Assembly (NCBI GenBank): GCA_014337915.1 | Contig: QUBU01000020.1 | Location: forward strand, 1-53,299 | Reading direction: 5' to 3' | Origin: Gammaproteobacteria bacterium | Lineage (GTDB): Bacteria > Pseudomonadota > Gammaproteobacteria > Steroidobacterales > GCA-2729495 | Length of the DNA: 53,299 bases | Shown here: piece by piece, positions 33,901 through 42,795 of the stretch | Layout: each line of letters starts with the position of its first letter | How positions within the stretch are numbered: position 1 is the first letter of the stretch | Notes under the pieces: model-generated | Told to the model about the DNA's origin: nothing | Database searches by the model: none | What the model saw: only the letters and a program-made list of their open reading frames with translations | Program-made: the position numbers and the translations under genes

Positions 33901-34139
33901 ATGTACAGCATGTGCTCCACGCCGTTGATCTCCTGCTCCAGGGGCGCCGCCACGGTCTCGGCGATGACCTGGGGGCTGGCCCCGGGATAGGTCGCCTGCA
34001 CGACGATGGTCGGCGGCGCGACCTCCGGGTACTGCGCCACCGGCAGCCCCAGGTAGGCGAGCGACCCCACCAGCATGACGATGATGGCAACCACGGCCGC
34101 GAAGCGCGGCCGGTCGATGAAGAAGTGGCTGAACCTCAT
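30957..34139 (-). CDS. RND-family (HAE-1) efflux permease
   Basis: The 1060-residue AcrB-like pump has twelve predicted helices and two large periplasmic loops. It opens MRFSHFFIDRPRFAAVVAII. Proton-relay aspartates sit in GIVVDDAIVVVENIERD and the partner lysine in GLASKNAILIVEFARQKQDA. VAIPVSLIGTFGVLGAVGF and GYDWTELAFQQRQ are typical of drug-exporting members. Its ATG overlaps the adaptor stop, so the two are translationally coupled. No outer-membrane factor or local regulator gene is in the window, so it probably uses a TolC-type channel encoded elsewhere. The substrate range is not deducible. Confidence 0.95.
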   Translation of the reverse strand: MRFSHFFIDRPRFAAVVAIIVMLVGSLAYLGLPVAQYPEVAPPTIVVQATYPGASPQVIAETVAAPLEQEINGVEHMLYMTSSSTNDGAMSLTITFELGTNLDIAQVQVQNRVAIAETRLPEDVRRLGIVTQKSSPDLMIAVHLVSPDNSLDQLYISNYALLRIRDVLARINGVGQIFVFGASEYSMRIWLDPERMAARDITASEVVAALRNQNTQLAGGALGVPPVVGDNAFQVTITGQGRLVTAEEFGAVIVGTGNDGRLIRVRDIARVELGAKDYRTRSFLDGQPAVALAMFQRPGSNALQTAQAVMDAMQELSADFPKGLEYRIVYNPSAYIAQSIEAVYETILEAAALVVLVILLFLQNWRAATIAIVAIPVSLIGTFGVLGAVGFSLNTLTLFGLVLAIGIVVDDAIVVVENIERDLDRGLSPREAARHTMTEVGAALVSIALVLTAVFLPAIFVGGITGAFFRQFGVTIAAATAISLLVSLTLSPALGAILLRPASAPPDAVDRWLSRLAGPVFHAFNAGFDAVRRAYARSARQVVTHPRLSMGAFLALLLATAGMFQFAATGFIPTQDQGYLIALVELPKGSALQRTNAVVERATKIIRETPGVEHAVAFSGFSVATGSSQAQSGTIFLGLKPHAERGPDMSAAAIAGRLNQALMQVQDAQIFVIAPPPVRGIGTGADFKMMVEDRGGHGLAALEAATWQLAGAATQSGKVARAFTTFSTGSPEYFIDIDRTRAEMLDVPVENVFETLQVYLGSAYVNDFTLFGRNYRVTAQADAPFRLTPEDIARLETRNRSGGMVPLGSVTTVRASSGPDRVVRHNSYPAAELQVGTPPGASSGDVLATMENLARQALPQGFGYDWTELAFQQRQSTGIGLFIFPLSVLFVFLVLTAQYESWSLPFAIVLIVPLCLLFALMALMARSMDVNILAQIGFVVLVGLASKNAILIVEFARQKQDAGMDPLAAAVEAAELRLRPILMTSLAFILGVLPLAFANGAAAEMRRVLGTVVFGGMLGVTIIGLYLTPVFFVVIRGWLARRWPPATQPPAADEVDPESD

Positions 34140-35293
34140 TCCTCGATGACGCCGTCGACGGGTTCGACCGTCTGGCCCGGGCGTGCGCGCTGCAGGCCGT
34201 TGATGATGATGCGGTCATTGGCGTCGACACCGCTGCGCAGCACGCGCAGCTTGCCGTGCTGGCGGCCGGGCTCGACCACCCGCTGCTGCACGACATTGTC
34301 GGCGCCGACCACGAAGACGATGCGCCGGGCCTGGTCGGTGGCGATGGCGGCATCCGGGACCAGCAGTGCCGGGTAGGGGCCTTCACCGACGACCTGCACA
34401 CGGGCGAACATGCCCGGGGTCAGCACGCCGTCGGGATTGGGGAACACCGCCCGGCCCTGCACCGTGCCCGTGGACGGATCCACCTGGTTGTCGACGAAGT
34501 CCATGTGGCCCTGATGCGGGAAACCCTGCTCGTCGGCCAGCGCCAGCCGTACCAGCGTGGGCGTATTGCGTGAGCTCGGCCGGCCACCGGCCTGGGCGAG
34601 CCGCTGGTAGCGGAGGTAGGCGCTCTCGTCGGCATTCACGTAGACGTGGATGGGGTCGATCGAGACGACGGTGGTGAGCAGGGTGGCGTCCTTGGTGCCG
34701 CCGGCGACGTAATTGCCGGTGGTGACCAGCCGCCGCCCGACGCGGCCGGCGATCGGCGAGCGCACCTCGCAGAAGCCGAGGTCGAGTTCGGCGGAACGCA
34801 GTGCGGCTTCGGCGGCGGCCAGTGCCGCGGCGGCGGCCTTGCGTTCCTCGCTGGCGGCATCGAAGTCGCGCTGCGCGATCATGCGCGCCGCCAGCAACTG
34901 CGTCGCGCGGCTGGCATTGAGCTCGGCCAGCTCGACGCGTGCCTGCGCGCCGCTCAGGGCCGCACGAGCGGCTGCCACGACCGCCTGGTAGGGACGGCGG
35001 TCGATGACGGCGAGCAGCTCGCCCTTGCCCACCATGGCGCCCTCGTCGAACGGGACCTCGCTGAGGTAGCCGCTGACCCGGGCACGGATGTCCACCGATT
35101 CCGGTGCGGCGAGGCGGCCGGTGTATTCGTCCCAGTCGGTGACCTCGCGCGCCAGTGGCCGGGCGACGGTGACCTGCGGTGGCTTGGCCCCGGGTGCCGG
35201 TCCGCCAGGCTTGCAACCGGGCAGCGCCAGGACGAGCAGGCCGGTGAGCCCGGCCAATCCGAGGCTGCGCAACCCTGTATTGCCGTAACCCAT
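34136..35293 (-). CDS. RND efflux periplasmic adaptor, lipoprotein
   Basis: The protein starts at the ATG 35293 (MGYGNTGLRSLGLAGLTGLL) with a lipobox LPGC. It contains the biotinyl/lipoyl-like halves (ESVDIRARVSGYLSEVPFDE; VRSPIAGRVGRRLVTTGNYV), a helical hairpin (LAAAEAALRSAELDLG region), and membrane-proximal beta segments (GTVQGRAVFPNPDGVLTPGM). It joins the permease to an outer-membrane channel. The frame extends 57 bases further upstream, but the signal peptide fits the shorter form. It lies 73 bases downstream of apaH on the same strand, so it may have its own promoter or read through. Confidence 0.93.
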   Translation of the reverse strand: MGYGNTGLRSLGLAGLTGLLVLALPGCKPGGPAPGAKPPQVTVARPLAREVTDWDEYTGRLAAPESVDIRARVSGYLSEVPFDEGAMVGKGELLAVIDRRPYQAVVAAARAALSGAQARVELAELNASRATQLLAARMIAQRDFDAASEERKAAAAALAAAEAALRSAELDLGFCEVRSPIAGRVGRRLVTTGNYVAGGTKDATLLTTVVSIDPIHVYVNADESAYLRYQRLAQAGGRPSSRNTPTLVRLALADEQGFPHQGHMDFVDNQVDPSTGTVQGRAVFPNPDGVLTPGMFARVQVVGEGPYPALLVPDAAIATDQARRIVFVVGADNVVQQRVVEPGRQHGKLRVLRSGVDANDRIIINGLQRARPGQTVEPVDGVIEE

Positions 35294-35366
35294 GTCACTC
35301 ACCCGTCGCCTTCTTCGGGCGGCAAGGATACACGCCCCCCGGGGGGCCATGATTGATTAAAGCGTT

Positions 35367-36194
35367 TCAGCCGGCCGGGGCAGTGCGGGTGCAGGCAACC
35401 GTGGTGACCCTTGCGGGTCCGTCCAGGCGCACCGCCGTCAGGCCACGGCCCCAGACACAGCCGGTGTCGATGCCGAGGAGGTTGGCCCGCTGCAGGAAAC
35501 CGAGCGCGGACCAGTGGCCGAAGACCACGCGTACCGCCTGGGTGGCGCGGCTGGGTACCTCGAACCAGGGCACGAGTCCGGCTGGCTGGCTGCCTGGCGG
35601 GCCGTTCTGCACGAAGTCCAGCCGGCCGTCGGCATCGCAGTAGCGGATGCGGGTCAGGCAGTTGACGATGAAGCGCAGGCGCGCCGTGCCCTGCAGGCCG
35701 GTCGACCAGCGCGCCGGCTCGTCGCCGTACATCCCGGCGAGGAAGGCCGCGCAGCCGTCACCGCGCAGGATGCGCTCCACTTCGCGGGCCAGCTTGACGG
35801 TCTGCAGCGGGTCCCAGCCCGGGGCCACCCCGGCGTGCACCATCAGGGTGTTGAGGTCGGGCCGGTAATGCGCCAGCGGCCGCGCGCGCAGCCAGTCGAG
35901 CAGCTCGCTGCGGTCCGGGGCGTCGAGGACCTCCCGCAGGTCCTGGTCGGCCGCGCGGGCCTGGCCGGTCAGGCCGAAGGCGAGCAGGTGCAGGTCGTGG
36001 TTGCCGAGGACCACCGTGGCGGCCCGGCCGAGGGACTTCACCAGCCGCAACACCTCCAGCGAGCGGGGGCCGCGGTTGACCAGGTCGCCGACGAACCAGA
36101 TCTCGTCGCTGGCCGGGTCGACCTTCAGCGCATCGAGCAGCCGGGCGAGCGGCTCGTAGCATCCCTGGACGTCGCCGATGGCGTGGATGGCCAT
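35367..36194 (-). CDS. apaH: Symmetrical bis(5'-nucleosyl)-tetraphosphatase
   Basis: The 275-residue metallophosphatase has the calcineurin-type motifs GDVQGCYE, GDLVNRGP (Asn where Asp is commonest) and GNHDLHLLAFGL, then LMVHAGVAPGWDP and FGHWSALGF. It splits diadenosine tetraphosphate into two ADP and helps control alarmone levels and RNA capping. The start is the ATG at 36194-36192. It follows apaG by 15 bases in the classical surA-pdxA-rsmA-apaG-apaH operon. The GNHD and histidine motifs are intact, so activity is expected despite the variant motif. Confidence 0.96.
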   Translation of the reverse strand: MAIHAIGDVQGCYEPLARLLDALKVDPASDEIWFVGDLVNRGPRSLEVLRLVKSLGRAATVVLGNHDLHLLAFGLTGQARAADQDLREVLDAPDRSELLDWLRARPLAHYRPDLNTLMVHAGVAPGWDPLQTVKLAREVERILRGDGCAAFLAGMYGDEPARWSTGLQGTARLRFIVNCLTRIRYCDADGRLDFVQNGPPGSQPAGLVPWFEVPSRATQAVRVVFGHWSALGFLQRANLLGIDTGCVWGRGLTAVRLDGPARVTTVACTRTAPAG

Positions 36195-36209
36195 CCGGTC
36201 GTCGCTCCC

Positions 36210-36596
36210 TCAGTGCAGGATGCCGGGTACCGCCAGGCGGAACGCGGGGATGGAGGCGGGGAAGCGCAGGCCGTCGTCGGTCACCATGCCGTAGCTGCCT
36301 TCCATCACGCCGACCGGCGTCTCGATGATGGCGCCGCTGGAATAGCGGTGGGCCTCGCCCGGCGCGATGCAGGGCTGCTCGCCGACCACGCCCTCGCCGG
36401 CCACCTCGCGCACCTTGCCGTTGGCGTCGGTGATGACCCAGCGGCGGGTGAGCAGCGTGGCCGGTACCGCGCCGCGGTTGCGGATGGTGATGGTATAGGC
36501 GAATACGTAGCGCGGGACGGCGGGATCGGACTGCTCCGGCAGGTAGGCCGTTTCGACCTCGATCTCGATGGTGACGCGATGCGTGGACCTGGACAT
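36210..36596 (-). CDS. apaG: ApaG (Co2+/Mg2+ efflux-associated) protein
   Basis: The 128-residue single-domain protein has the ApaG fibronectin-like fold: VTIEIEVETAYLPEQSDPAV, YVFAYTITIRNRGAVPATLL, RRWVITDANGKVREVAGEGV, and GVMEGSYGMVTDDGLRFPAS. Its role is poorly defined (linked to cation resistance and pyrophosphate binding). It lies between rsmA and apaH as usual, but a 106-bp palindrome separates its start from rsmA, which may weaken co-transcription. Confidence 0.96.
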   Translation of the reverse strand: MSRSTHRVTIEIEVETAYLPEQSDPAVPRYVFAYTITIRNRGAVPATLLTRRWVITDANGKVREVAGEGVVGEQPCIAPGEAHRYSSGAIIETPVGVMEGSYGMVTDDGLRFPASIPAFRLAVPGILH

Positions 36597-36620
36597 GGGC
36601 GCATTCTAGCGCCCGCGTGA

Positions 36621-36726
36621 ATTAAGGTGAATTAAGGGGACAGTTTACTCAACTCTGGAAAGTAGCCGCCTGAGAACTCGGTCAATCGTCAGAGTTGAGT
36701 AAACTGTCCCCTTAATTCACCTTAAT
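36621..36726. repeat. Perfect 37-bp inverted repeat, GGGGACAGTT-core element (copy 2)
   Basis: The left arm 36621-36657 and right arm 36690-36726 are perfect reverse complements around a 32-base loop. The arms contain GGGGACAGTTTACTCAACTC. The sequence GTGAATTAAG occurs twice in tandem at the left edge (36617-36626, 36628-36637). The element lies between rsmA and apaG, and the rsmA stop codon falls inside its outer end. Confidence 0.9.
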
Positions 36727-37498
36727 ACCCGTAACGGTTCGCCAGTGCGATCCAGGCGTCGGGTGGCACGTCGCCCGGCCGGCAGCCGGGGTCGATGCCG
36801 CAGGCGCTGATGTCGGCGGTGGCGAGCAGGCCCTTAAGTGCGTTGGCCAGGCGCTTCCGACGCATGGAAAAGGCACGTGTCAGCAGCCGGTCGAACGCGG
36901 GCGGATCGGTGATGCGCGCAGCCAGTGACGTATCGGGCACCAGGCGGGCCACGGCGGAGTCCACCTGCGGCGGCGGCGTGAATGCGCCGGGCCGGACGAT
37001 AAACAGCTTCTCCACGCGACAGCGCGCCGCCAGCGCCACGGTCAGGCGGCCGTACTCGGCGCTGCCCGGCGCCGCCGTCATGCGTTCCACCACCTCGCGC
37101 TGCAGCATCACGTGCAGGTCACGGAAGCTGTCCTGCTGGTCGAGCAGGTGGAAGAGCAGCGGCGTGGAGATGTTGTAGGGCAGATTGGCGGCCAGCCGCA
37201 GCGAGCGCGGTGCGGCGCCGAGCTGGCGATAGTCGAATTTCAGGGCATCGGCGTGGTGAACGCGCAGTCCTCGGCCTGCGAGGTCCCGAGCCAGCGCGTC
37301 GGCCAGCTCGCGGTCCAGTTCCACGACATCGAGCTCGACCGGCACCTCGAGCAGCGGCCGCGTCAGCGCGCCGCGGCCGGGACCGATCTCGACGAAGCGT
37401 TCACCGGGCTGCGGATCGACGGCCGCGAGGATGCGGCCGATGACCTGGCGGTCATGGAGGAAGTGCTGGCCGAGGGACTTGCGCGGGCGGTGCTTCAC
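36722..37498 (-). CDS. rsmA: 16S rRNA dimethyladenosine transferase (KsgA)
   Basis: The 258-residue protein starts at the GTG 37498-37496 (VKHRPRKSLGQHFLHDRQVI), which overlaps the pdxA stop (GTGA). Signatures are RFVEIGPGRGALTRPLLEVP (SAM motif I), LDVVELDRELADALARDL, and the catalytic LRLAANLPYNISTPLL. It dimethylates two adjacent adenines near the 3' end of 16S rRNA as a late small-subunit maturation check. The stop codon lies inside the copy 2 palindrome, so the insertion is flush with, or formed, the gene end. The C-terminus ends RYGY, a plausible native length. Confidence 0.96.
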   Translation of the reverse strand: MKHRPRKSLGQHFLHDRQVIGRILAAVDPQPGERFVEIGPGRGALTRPLLEVPVELDVVELDRELADALARDLAGRGLRVHHADALKFDYRQLGAAPRSLRLAANLPYNISTPLLFHLLDQQDSFRDLHVMLQREVVERMTAAPGSAEYGRLTVALAARCRVEKLFIVRPGAFTPPPQVDSAVARLVPDTSLAARITDPPAFDRLLTRAFSMRRKRLANALKGLLATADISACGIDPGCRPGDVPPDAWIALANRYGY

Positions 37499-38481
37499 GC
37501 GCGCCGGCGCCGCGCGATGTCGATCGCCAGGGCCAGGGCCGCACGCAGGCTGCCAGCATCGGCCCGGCCGGTACCGGCCAGTTCCAGCGCCGTGCCGTGG
37601 TCCACCGAAGTGCGCAGGATAGGCAGACCGAGGGTCAGGTTGACGGCATGCCCGAAGCCGGCGTGCTTGAGTACCGGCAGGCCCTGGTCGTGGTACATGG
37701 CGAGCACGGCGTCGCACTGCGCCAGCGCGGCGGGCGTGAAGGCGCTGTCGGCCGGCAGCGGTCCTTCGACGGCCAGCCCCGCGCTGCGCAGCCGCGCCAG
37801 CGCCGGCCCGATCACCGACTGTTCCTCGTTGCCGAGGTGCCCGGACTCGCCGGCGTGGGGATTGAGGCCGAGCACGGCAATGCGCGGGCGGTCGATGCCG
37901 AAGGCCGTCACCAGCCCGTCATGCAGCACCCGGGCCACGGCCTCGATGCGCGTGCCGGTGATGGCATCGGGCACCGCGCGCAGCGCCAGGTGGGTGGTCA
38001 GCAGGGCGACCCGCAGCGTGCCAGCCACCAGCAGCATGACCGGCTGCGCGGCGCCCGTCAGGCCGGCGAGGTACTCCGTGTGGCCGGAGAAGGCGATGCC
38101 GGCATCGTTGATCACGCCCTTGTGCACCGGTGCGGTGACCATGGCGGCGAACTCGCCCGCGAGGCAGCCGGTGGCGGCGCGGTTCAGGGTGTCGAGGACG
38201 TAGCCGGCATTGGCGGCGTCCGGGCGCCCGGCCTGCGCCGGTACCCGCAGCGGCCGGGCATCCACCAGCAGGCGCCCCGGGGCGCTGGGTTTCGCAGCCA
38301 TGCCGCGCTGGTAGGGCAGCAGCTCCAGCTGGATGCCCAGCTGGCGGGCACGCGCGGCGATGAGTTGCGGATCGGCGATGGCGACCAGCTCAGCGGCGGC
38401 GCCATCGGCCGCCAGCCGGGCGACGAGGTCCGGCCCGATGCCGGCCGGTTCGCCGGGGGTCAGGGCTATGCGCGGGATCAT
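37495..38481 (-). CDS. pdxA: 4-hydroxythreonine-4-phosphate dehydrogenase
   Basis: The 328-residue protein shows PdxA motifs: IALTPGEPAGIGPDLVARLA, AAMVTAPVHKGVINDAGIAF, FSGHTEYLAGL (zinc-binding His), GLNPHAGESGHLGNEE and DAVLAMYHDQGLPVLKHAGF. It oxidises 4-phosphohydroxy-L-threonine in pyridoxal-phosphate synthesis. It lies between surA and rsmA, with its stop overlapping the rsmA start, in the standard gammaproteobacterial order. Confidence 0.97.
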   Translation of the reverse strand: MIPRIALTPGEPAGIGPDLVARLAADGAAAELVAIADPQLIAARARQLGIQLELLPYQRGMAAKPSAPGRLLVDARPLRVPAQAGRPDAANAGYVLDTLNRAATGCLAGEFAAMVTAPVHKGVINDAGIAFSGHTEYLAGLTGAAQPVMLLVAGTLRVALLTTHLALRAVPDAITGTRIEAVARVLHDGLVTAFGIDRPRIAVLGLNPHAGESGHLGNEEQSVIGPALARLRSAGLAVEGPLPADSAFTPAALAQCDAVLAMYHDQGLPVLKHAGFGHAVNLTLGLPILRTSVDHGTALELAGTGRADAGSLRAALALAIDIARRRRA

Positions 38482-38507
38482 GTGGGCCAGCCTGGTGCGG
38501 GCGGCGC

Positions 38508-39806
38508 TCAGATGCGCGTTTCGACGAACGCCTGGTCGCGCAGCCGGTGCATCCAGATCTCGGTTTCCTCGCCGAGCTTGCTGTTGCGGATGGCGAGCGC
38601 CGCCTGCTGGCGCTTCACCTCTTCGGTGGTGTCCTGGGTGCGACGGCCGAGGACTTCGAGGATGTGCCAGCCAAAGCGGGTGCGGAACGGCTCGCTGAGG
38701 GTGTTGGGCGCGATGCCGTCCACCACCGTCTGGAACTCCGGGGCGAAGGTGCCCGGGCCGGTCCAGCCGAGGTCGCCACCCTCGTTCTTCGAGCCAGGAT
38801 CATCGGAGACGGCACGGGCGACGGTGGCGAAGTCATCGCCGGCGACGATGCGCTGGCGGATGCCCTGGATCTTCTCGCGCGCCGCGTCGCTGTCCAGCAC
38901 CTCGTTCGGTGCGATGAGGATGTGGCGCACGTGCACCTGCTGCTCGATGATCGGGTCGCCGCCGCGACGATCGTTGAGCCTGACCAGATGGAAGCCACTG
39001 GCGCTGCGAATCGGCTCGGCGACCTGGCCCTTCTGCATGCCGGGCACCAGGTCGGCGAACAGGGTGGGCAGTTCGTCGCCCTTCTTCCAGCCGAGGCTGC
39101 CGCCCTCCAGCGCCTGCTGGCCGTCGGAATTGGTCACCGCCAGCTGGGCGAAGTCCTCCCCTGCCTTGAGCCGCTGGTAGAGGTCATTGGCCTTCTTCTC
39201 GGCAGCGGCGATGACATCTGGCGTTGCCGTGGTCGATACCGCGACCAGGATCTGCGAGATGTTGTACTCCATGTTGAAGGAGGCGCGGCCGGCCTGGCGC
39301 GTCAGGTACTCGTCGATCTCCCGGGGGGTCACGCTGATGCGCGCCAGCACGTCGCGCTGGCGCAGCTGCTCGATGGCGATCTGGTCACGCATCTCGCGGC
39401 GGTACTGCTGGTAATCGATACCCTCGGCGGCCAGCATCTGCGGCAGCTGCGCGATGGTCACGTTGTTGTGCTGGGCGATATTGGCCAGGGCATTGTTGAG
39501 CGTTTCGTCGGAAACCTGGATCCCGACCCGCTCGCAGCGCTGCAGCTGGATGCGGTTGATGATCAGTCGCTCGAGGACCTGCGGCACCAGTGAGCGCTGC
39601 GGTGGAACCTGGGTGCCCTGCGCCTGCAGGCGGCGCACGATGCGCTGGGTCTCCTCGGCGAGTTCGCTCTTCAGCACCACGCCGTCATTGACCACGGCCG
39701 CGATGCCGTCGACGAGCTCGCCACGCGAGGACAGCTCCCGGTCCTGGGCGTGGGCTATGGCGCCCGGCAGCAATGCCAGGGCGAGGAGCGTGATGCGGGG
39801 AAGCAT
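38508..39806 (-). CDS. surA: Periplasmic peptidyl-prolyl isomerase SurA
   Basis: The 432-residue protein starts at the ATG 39806 (MLPRITLLALALLPGAIAHA, a good signal peptide); a TTG at 39818 would add four residues and overlap the lptD stop. The N-terminal chaperone domain contains DGIAAVVNDGVVLKSELAEE and LERLIINRIQLQRCERVGI. Two parvulin domains follow (ISQILVAVS ... GGSLGWKKGDELPTLFADLV; HVRHILIAPN ... GGDLGWTGPGTFAPEFQTVV). SurA escorts outer-membrane proteins, including LptD encoded immediately upstream, to the BAM complex. Confidence 0.97.
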   Translation of the reverse strand: MLPRITLLALALLPGAIAHAQDRELSSRGELVDGIAAVVNDGVVLKSELAEETQRIVRRLQAQGTQVPPQRSLVPQVLERLIINRIQLQRCERVGIQVSDETLNNALANIAQHNNVTIAQLPQMLAAEGIDYQQYRREMRDQIAIEQLRQRDVLARISVTPREIDEYLTRQAGRASFNMEYNISQILVAVSTTATPDVIAAAEKKANDLYQRLKAGEDFAQLAVTNSDGQQALEGGSLGWKKGDELPTLFADLVPGMQKGQVAEPIRSASGFHLVRLNDRRGGDPIIEQQVHVRHILIAPNEVLDSDAAREKIQGIRQRIVAGDDFATVARAVSDDPGSKNEGGDLGWTGPGTFAPEFQTVVDGIAPNTLSEPFRTRFGWHILEVLGRRTQDTTEEVKRQQAALAIRNSKLGEETEIWMHRLRDQAFVETRI

Positions 39807-39814
39807 GGTGTGGA

Positions 39815-42004
39815 TCAATCAGCCTCGTAGCCAAGAATACCACGTTCGAGCTGACGGCCCGCCGGATCGCCGACGTTGGTCAGGCCCTTGAGTATCAGCT
39901 GCACCGCAATCGCCGTGTCCGAATCGCCGCTGCGGCTGGCGATGTAGTCGCGGTACACGACGCGGAAACCCCAGCAGCAGTTCTGGTACTCGAGGCCGAC
40001 GAAGCGTTCCAGCACCTCGTTGTCGCGCAGCGAGTAGTCATAGCGGCCAACGGCGCTCCAGCGCGAGCTGATCGGCCAGGCGGCGGAAACGTCGACCTCG
40101 TCGAGGCTGTCGCGCCGGTAGCGGTAGGCCGCATTCACCACCCGCTGGCCGTCGCGCCGGTACTGCAGGGCCAGCTGTGCGCGCTGCGTCTTACCGCTGT
40201 CGGCGCCCCACTGGTAGCCGGCATTCATCTTCCAGTAGCGGTTGAAGGTGACGCCCAGCTCGGCCAGCCAGTCCGAGGCGTTGTTGTCGACCGGATTGCC
40301 ACCCGGCAGGGTCACGTCCTGCTCGCTGAAGAACCGGGTCTGGCCGATGGTGGCCGTCAGGTACTCGCCGCCGCTGGCGGCGTCGAGGACGCGGCTGGTC
40401 AGGCCCAGGTTCAGCTGGTCGGTGTCGCCGACCCGGTCGTAGCCGAGGAAGCGGTTTTTGCGGAACAGCTGCACCAGGTTGAAGTCCGGCTGGATGGTGT
40501 CGAACACCGGCAGGTCGGCCTGGTCGCGGTAGGGAATGTGCACGAACTGGGCGCGCGGCTCCAGGGTCTGCAGCCAGCCATTGCCGCGCACGCCGCGCTC
40601 GAAGGCCGCCCCCATGTCGATGCTGATGATCGGCGTGGTGCGCGACGGCCCGTCGTGCTGGCCGGGGGCCGGGTTGTGGATGCTGTAGGCGGTGTACTCG
40701 ACGGCAACGGCCGGCTTCAGCCACAGGCCGCGGTAGTCCAGCGGCAGCGCGATGCCCGGCGACAGGTGCAGCCGGGAACCCCTGGTCCCCTCGCTGCGGT
40801 CGAACATCACCAGTTCGCCGTCGAAGCTCCAGTCGAGGCCGAGCGCACCGCGGGGCAGGTAGCCGCTGGCCGCCAGCTGCGGCACGCGGCGATAGGGCTT
40901 CTCGGTGGCCGTGAGGCTCTCGTCCAGGGTCTGGTAGTTCTGCACGCGCCCGAGCAGCGACCAGATATTGTCGAAGTACTCGACGGAGAGTTCGCGAAGC
41001 AGGTGGGTCTGGCTGGTGGCGGCGGTGCTGCCGTAGAGATCCTCGAAGTAGTTGGAGTCCGAGACCGTCCGCGCATCGACGGTGGCGCGCCAGCCGCGGC
41101 CGAGCAGCGACTGGTGGTCGATTCCCAGCAGGTAGCGGTTGTCGCCGTTGACCTTGTCGCTCGGCAGGTACTCCGCCTCCGCTTCCCCCTTGTGGCCTGG
41201 CCAGAGGTAGCGGAACTCGCCCAGCAGCTCCAGGCCGCGGCGGTCCATGTAGCGTGGCGTCAGCGTGGCGTCGTAGTTGGGTGCGAGGTTGAGGTAGTAG
41301 GGAATCTGGAACTCCACGCCGCGGGTTTCCGAGCGTCCGATGGCCGGCAGCAGGAAGCCGGACATGCGTTCGTTGGTGACCGGGTAGGTGATCCATGGCG
41401 TATACAGGATCGGCACGCCCTTGAACTCCAGGCGGGCATTGCGCGCCGTGGCCATGCCGCTCTCGCGGTCGATCCTGATCTGGCTGGCGCGCAGCAGCCA
41501 GTCCTCGTGGCCACGGGCGCAGGTGGTGTAGGTGACATCCTCCAGTTTCAGGACCTCGCCCTGGTCGACGGCGATGGCGCCGGCACTGCCGCGGGAGGGC
41601 ACCGTGAAGAGGTCGAAACTGGCATCCTCGATTTCCAGGCTGTTGCTGCGGGTGTCGAAGGTGGCGCGGCTGCCGGACACGGCGCTCTGCGGGTTGCGGT
41701 ACTGCAGGCCGTTCTCCAGCAGGAACTGGCCGGACTGCCGGTCGAATCGGCCGTTCGGAGCCGTGAGCACGCCGTCGCCACGCCGGATGCGGATTTCGTC
41801 TTCGAAGACCGCGCCCTGTTGCAGGTCCATCTCGGCGTGGCCGGTAAAGACGTCGATGCGCGGGTCGCCGGCGTCGACCGGCCCGAGGTCCGGCATCTCC
41901 GGCATCGGACCGACCGGGCAACCCTGCAGGGCTGCCGGGCGCGGTCCATCGGCAGCCCAGGCGATGGAGCAACAGCAGGCGAGGACTGGCAGCATTCGAC
42001 GCAA
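39815..42004 (-). CDS. lptD: LPS-assembly protein LptD
   Basis: The 729-residue protein has a short signal peptide (from TTG 42004, MRRMLPVLACCCSIAWA; an ATG at 41995 is the alternative). An N-terminal OstA/jellyroll domain follows (IDVFTGHAEMDLQQGAVFED, VLTAPNGRFDRQSGQFLLEN), then a large C-terminal barrel (PYYLNLAPNYDATLTPRYMD; LLGEFRYLWPGHKGEAEAEY) with the diagnostic paired cysteines in LEYQNCCWGFRVVYRDY. It is the outer-membrane half of the LPS export bridge. It heads the surA-pdxA-rsmA-apaGH operon and is divergent from murU. Confidence 0.96.
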   Translation of the reverse strand: MRRMLPVLACCCSIAWAADGPRPAALQGCPVGPMPEMPDLGPVDAGDPRIDVFTGHAEMDLQQGAVFEDEIRIRRGDGVLTAPNGRFDRQSGQFLLENGLQYRNPQSAVSGSRATFDTRSNSLEIEDASFDLFTVPSRGSAGAIAVDQGEVLKLEDVTYTTCARGHEDWLLRASQIRIDRESGMATARNARLEFKGVPILYTPWITYPVTNERMSGFLLPAIGRSETRGVEFQIPYYLNLAPNYDATLTPRYMDRRGLELLGEFRYLWPGHKGEAEAEYLPSDKVNGDNRYLLGIDHQSLLGRGWRATVDARTVSDSNYFEDLYGSTAATSQTHLLRELSVEYFDNIWSLLGRVQNYQTLDESLTATEKPYRRVPQLAASGYLPRGALGLDWSFDGELVMFDRSEGTRGSRLHLSPGIALPLDYRGLWLKPAVAVEYTAYSIHNPAPGQHDGPSRTTPIISIDMGAAFERGVRGNGWLQTLEPRAQFVHIPYRDQADLPVFDTIQPDFNLVQLFRKNRFLGYDRVGDTDQLNLGLTSRVLDAASGGEYLTATIGQTRFFSEQDVTLPGGNPVDNNASDWLAELGVTFNRYWKMNAGYQWGADSGKTQRAQLALQYRRDGQRVVNAAYRYRRDSLDEVDVSAAWPISSRWSAVGRYDYSLRDNEVLERFVGLEYQNCCWGFRVVYRDYIASRSGDSDTAIAVQLILKGLTNVGDPAGRQLERGILGYEAD

Positions 42005-42040
42005 GGCAGGTCCCCGCGGGGCAAGGCTGGGCGATGCGGG

Positions 42041-42046
42041 ATTATA
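42041..42046 (-). promoter_or_regulatory. Candidate -10 box of lptD promoter (TATAAT)
   Basis: A perfect minus-strand TATAAT lies 37 bases before the lptD TTG start in the lptD/murU divergent region. No good -35 box is found at the right spacing, so the promoter may be activated or extended by another factor. Confidence 0.4.
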
Positions 42047-42072
42047 TGCGGTGTCGGCGCGCCGACGGGTGA

Positions 42073-42786
<714 letters not shown>

Positions 42787-42795
42787 ACGCTCCGG

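Noticed and set aside
31521-34376. Very long plus-strand open frame opposite the RND permease
   Set aside because: It is a high-GC shadow of the pump gene with His/Arg/Gly-rich composition and no domain; the minus-strand reading is unambiguous.
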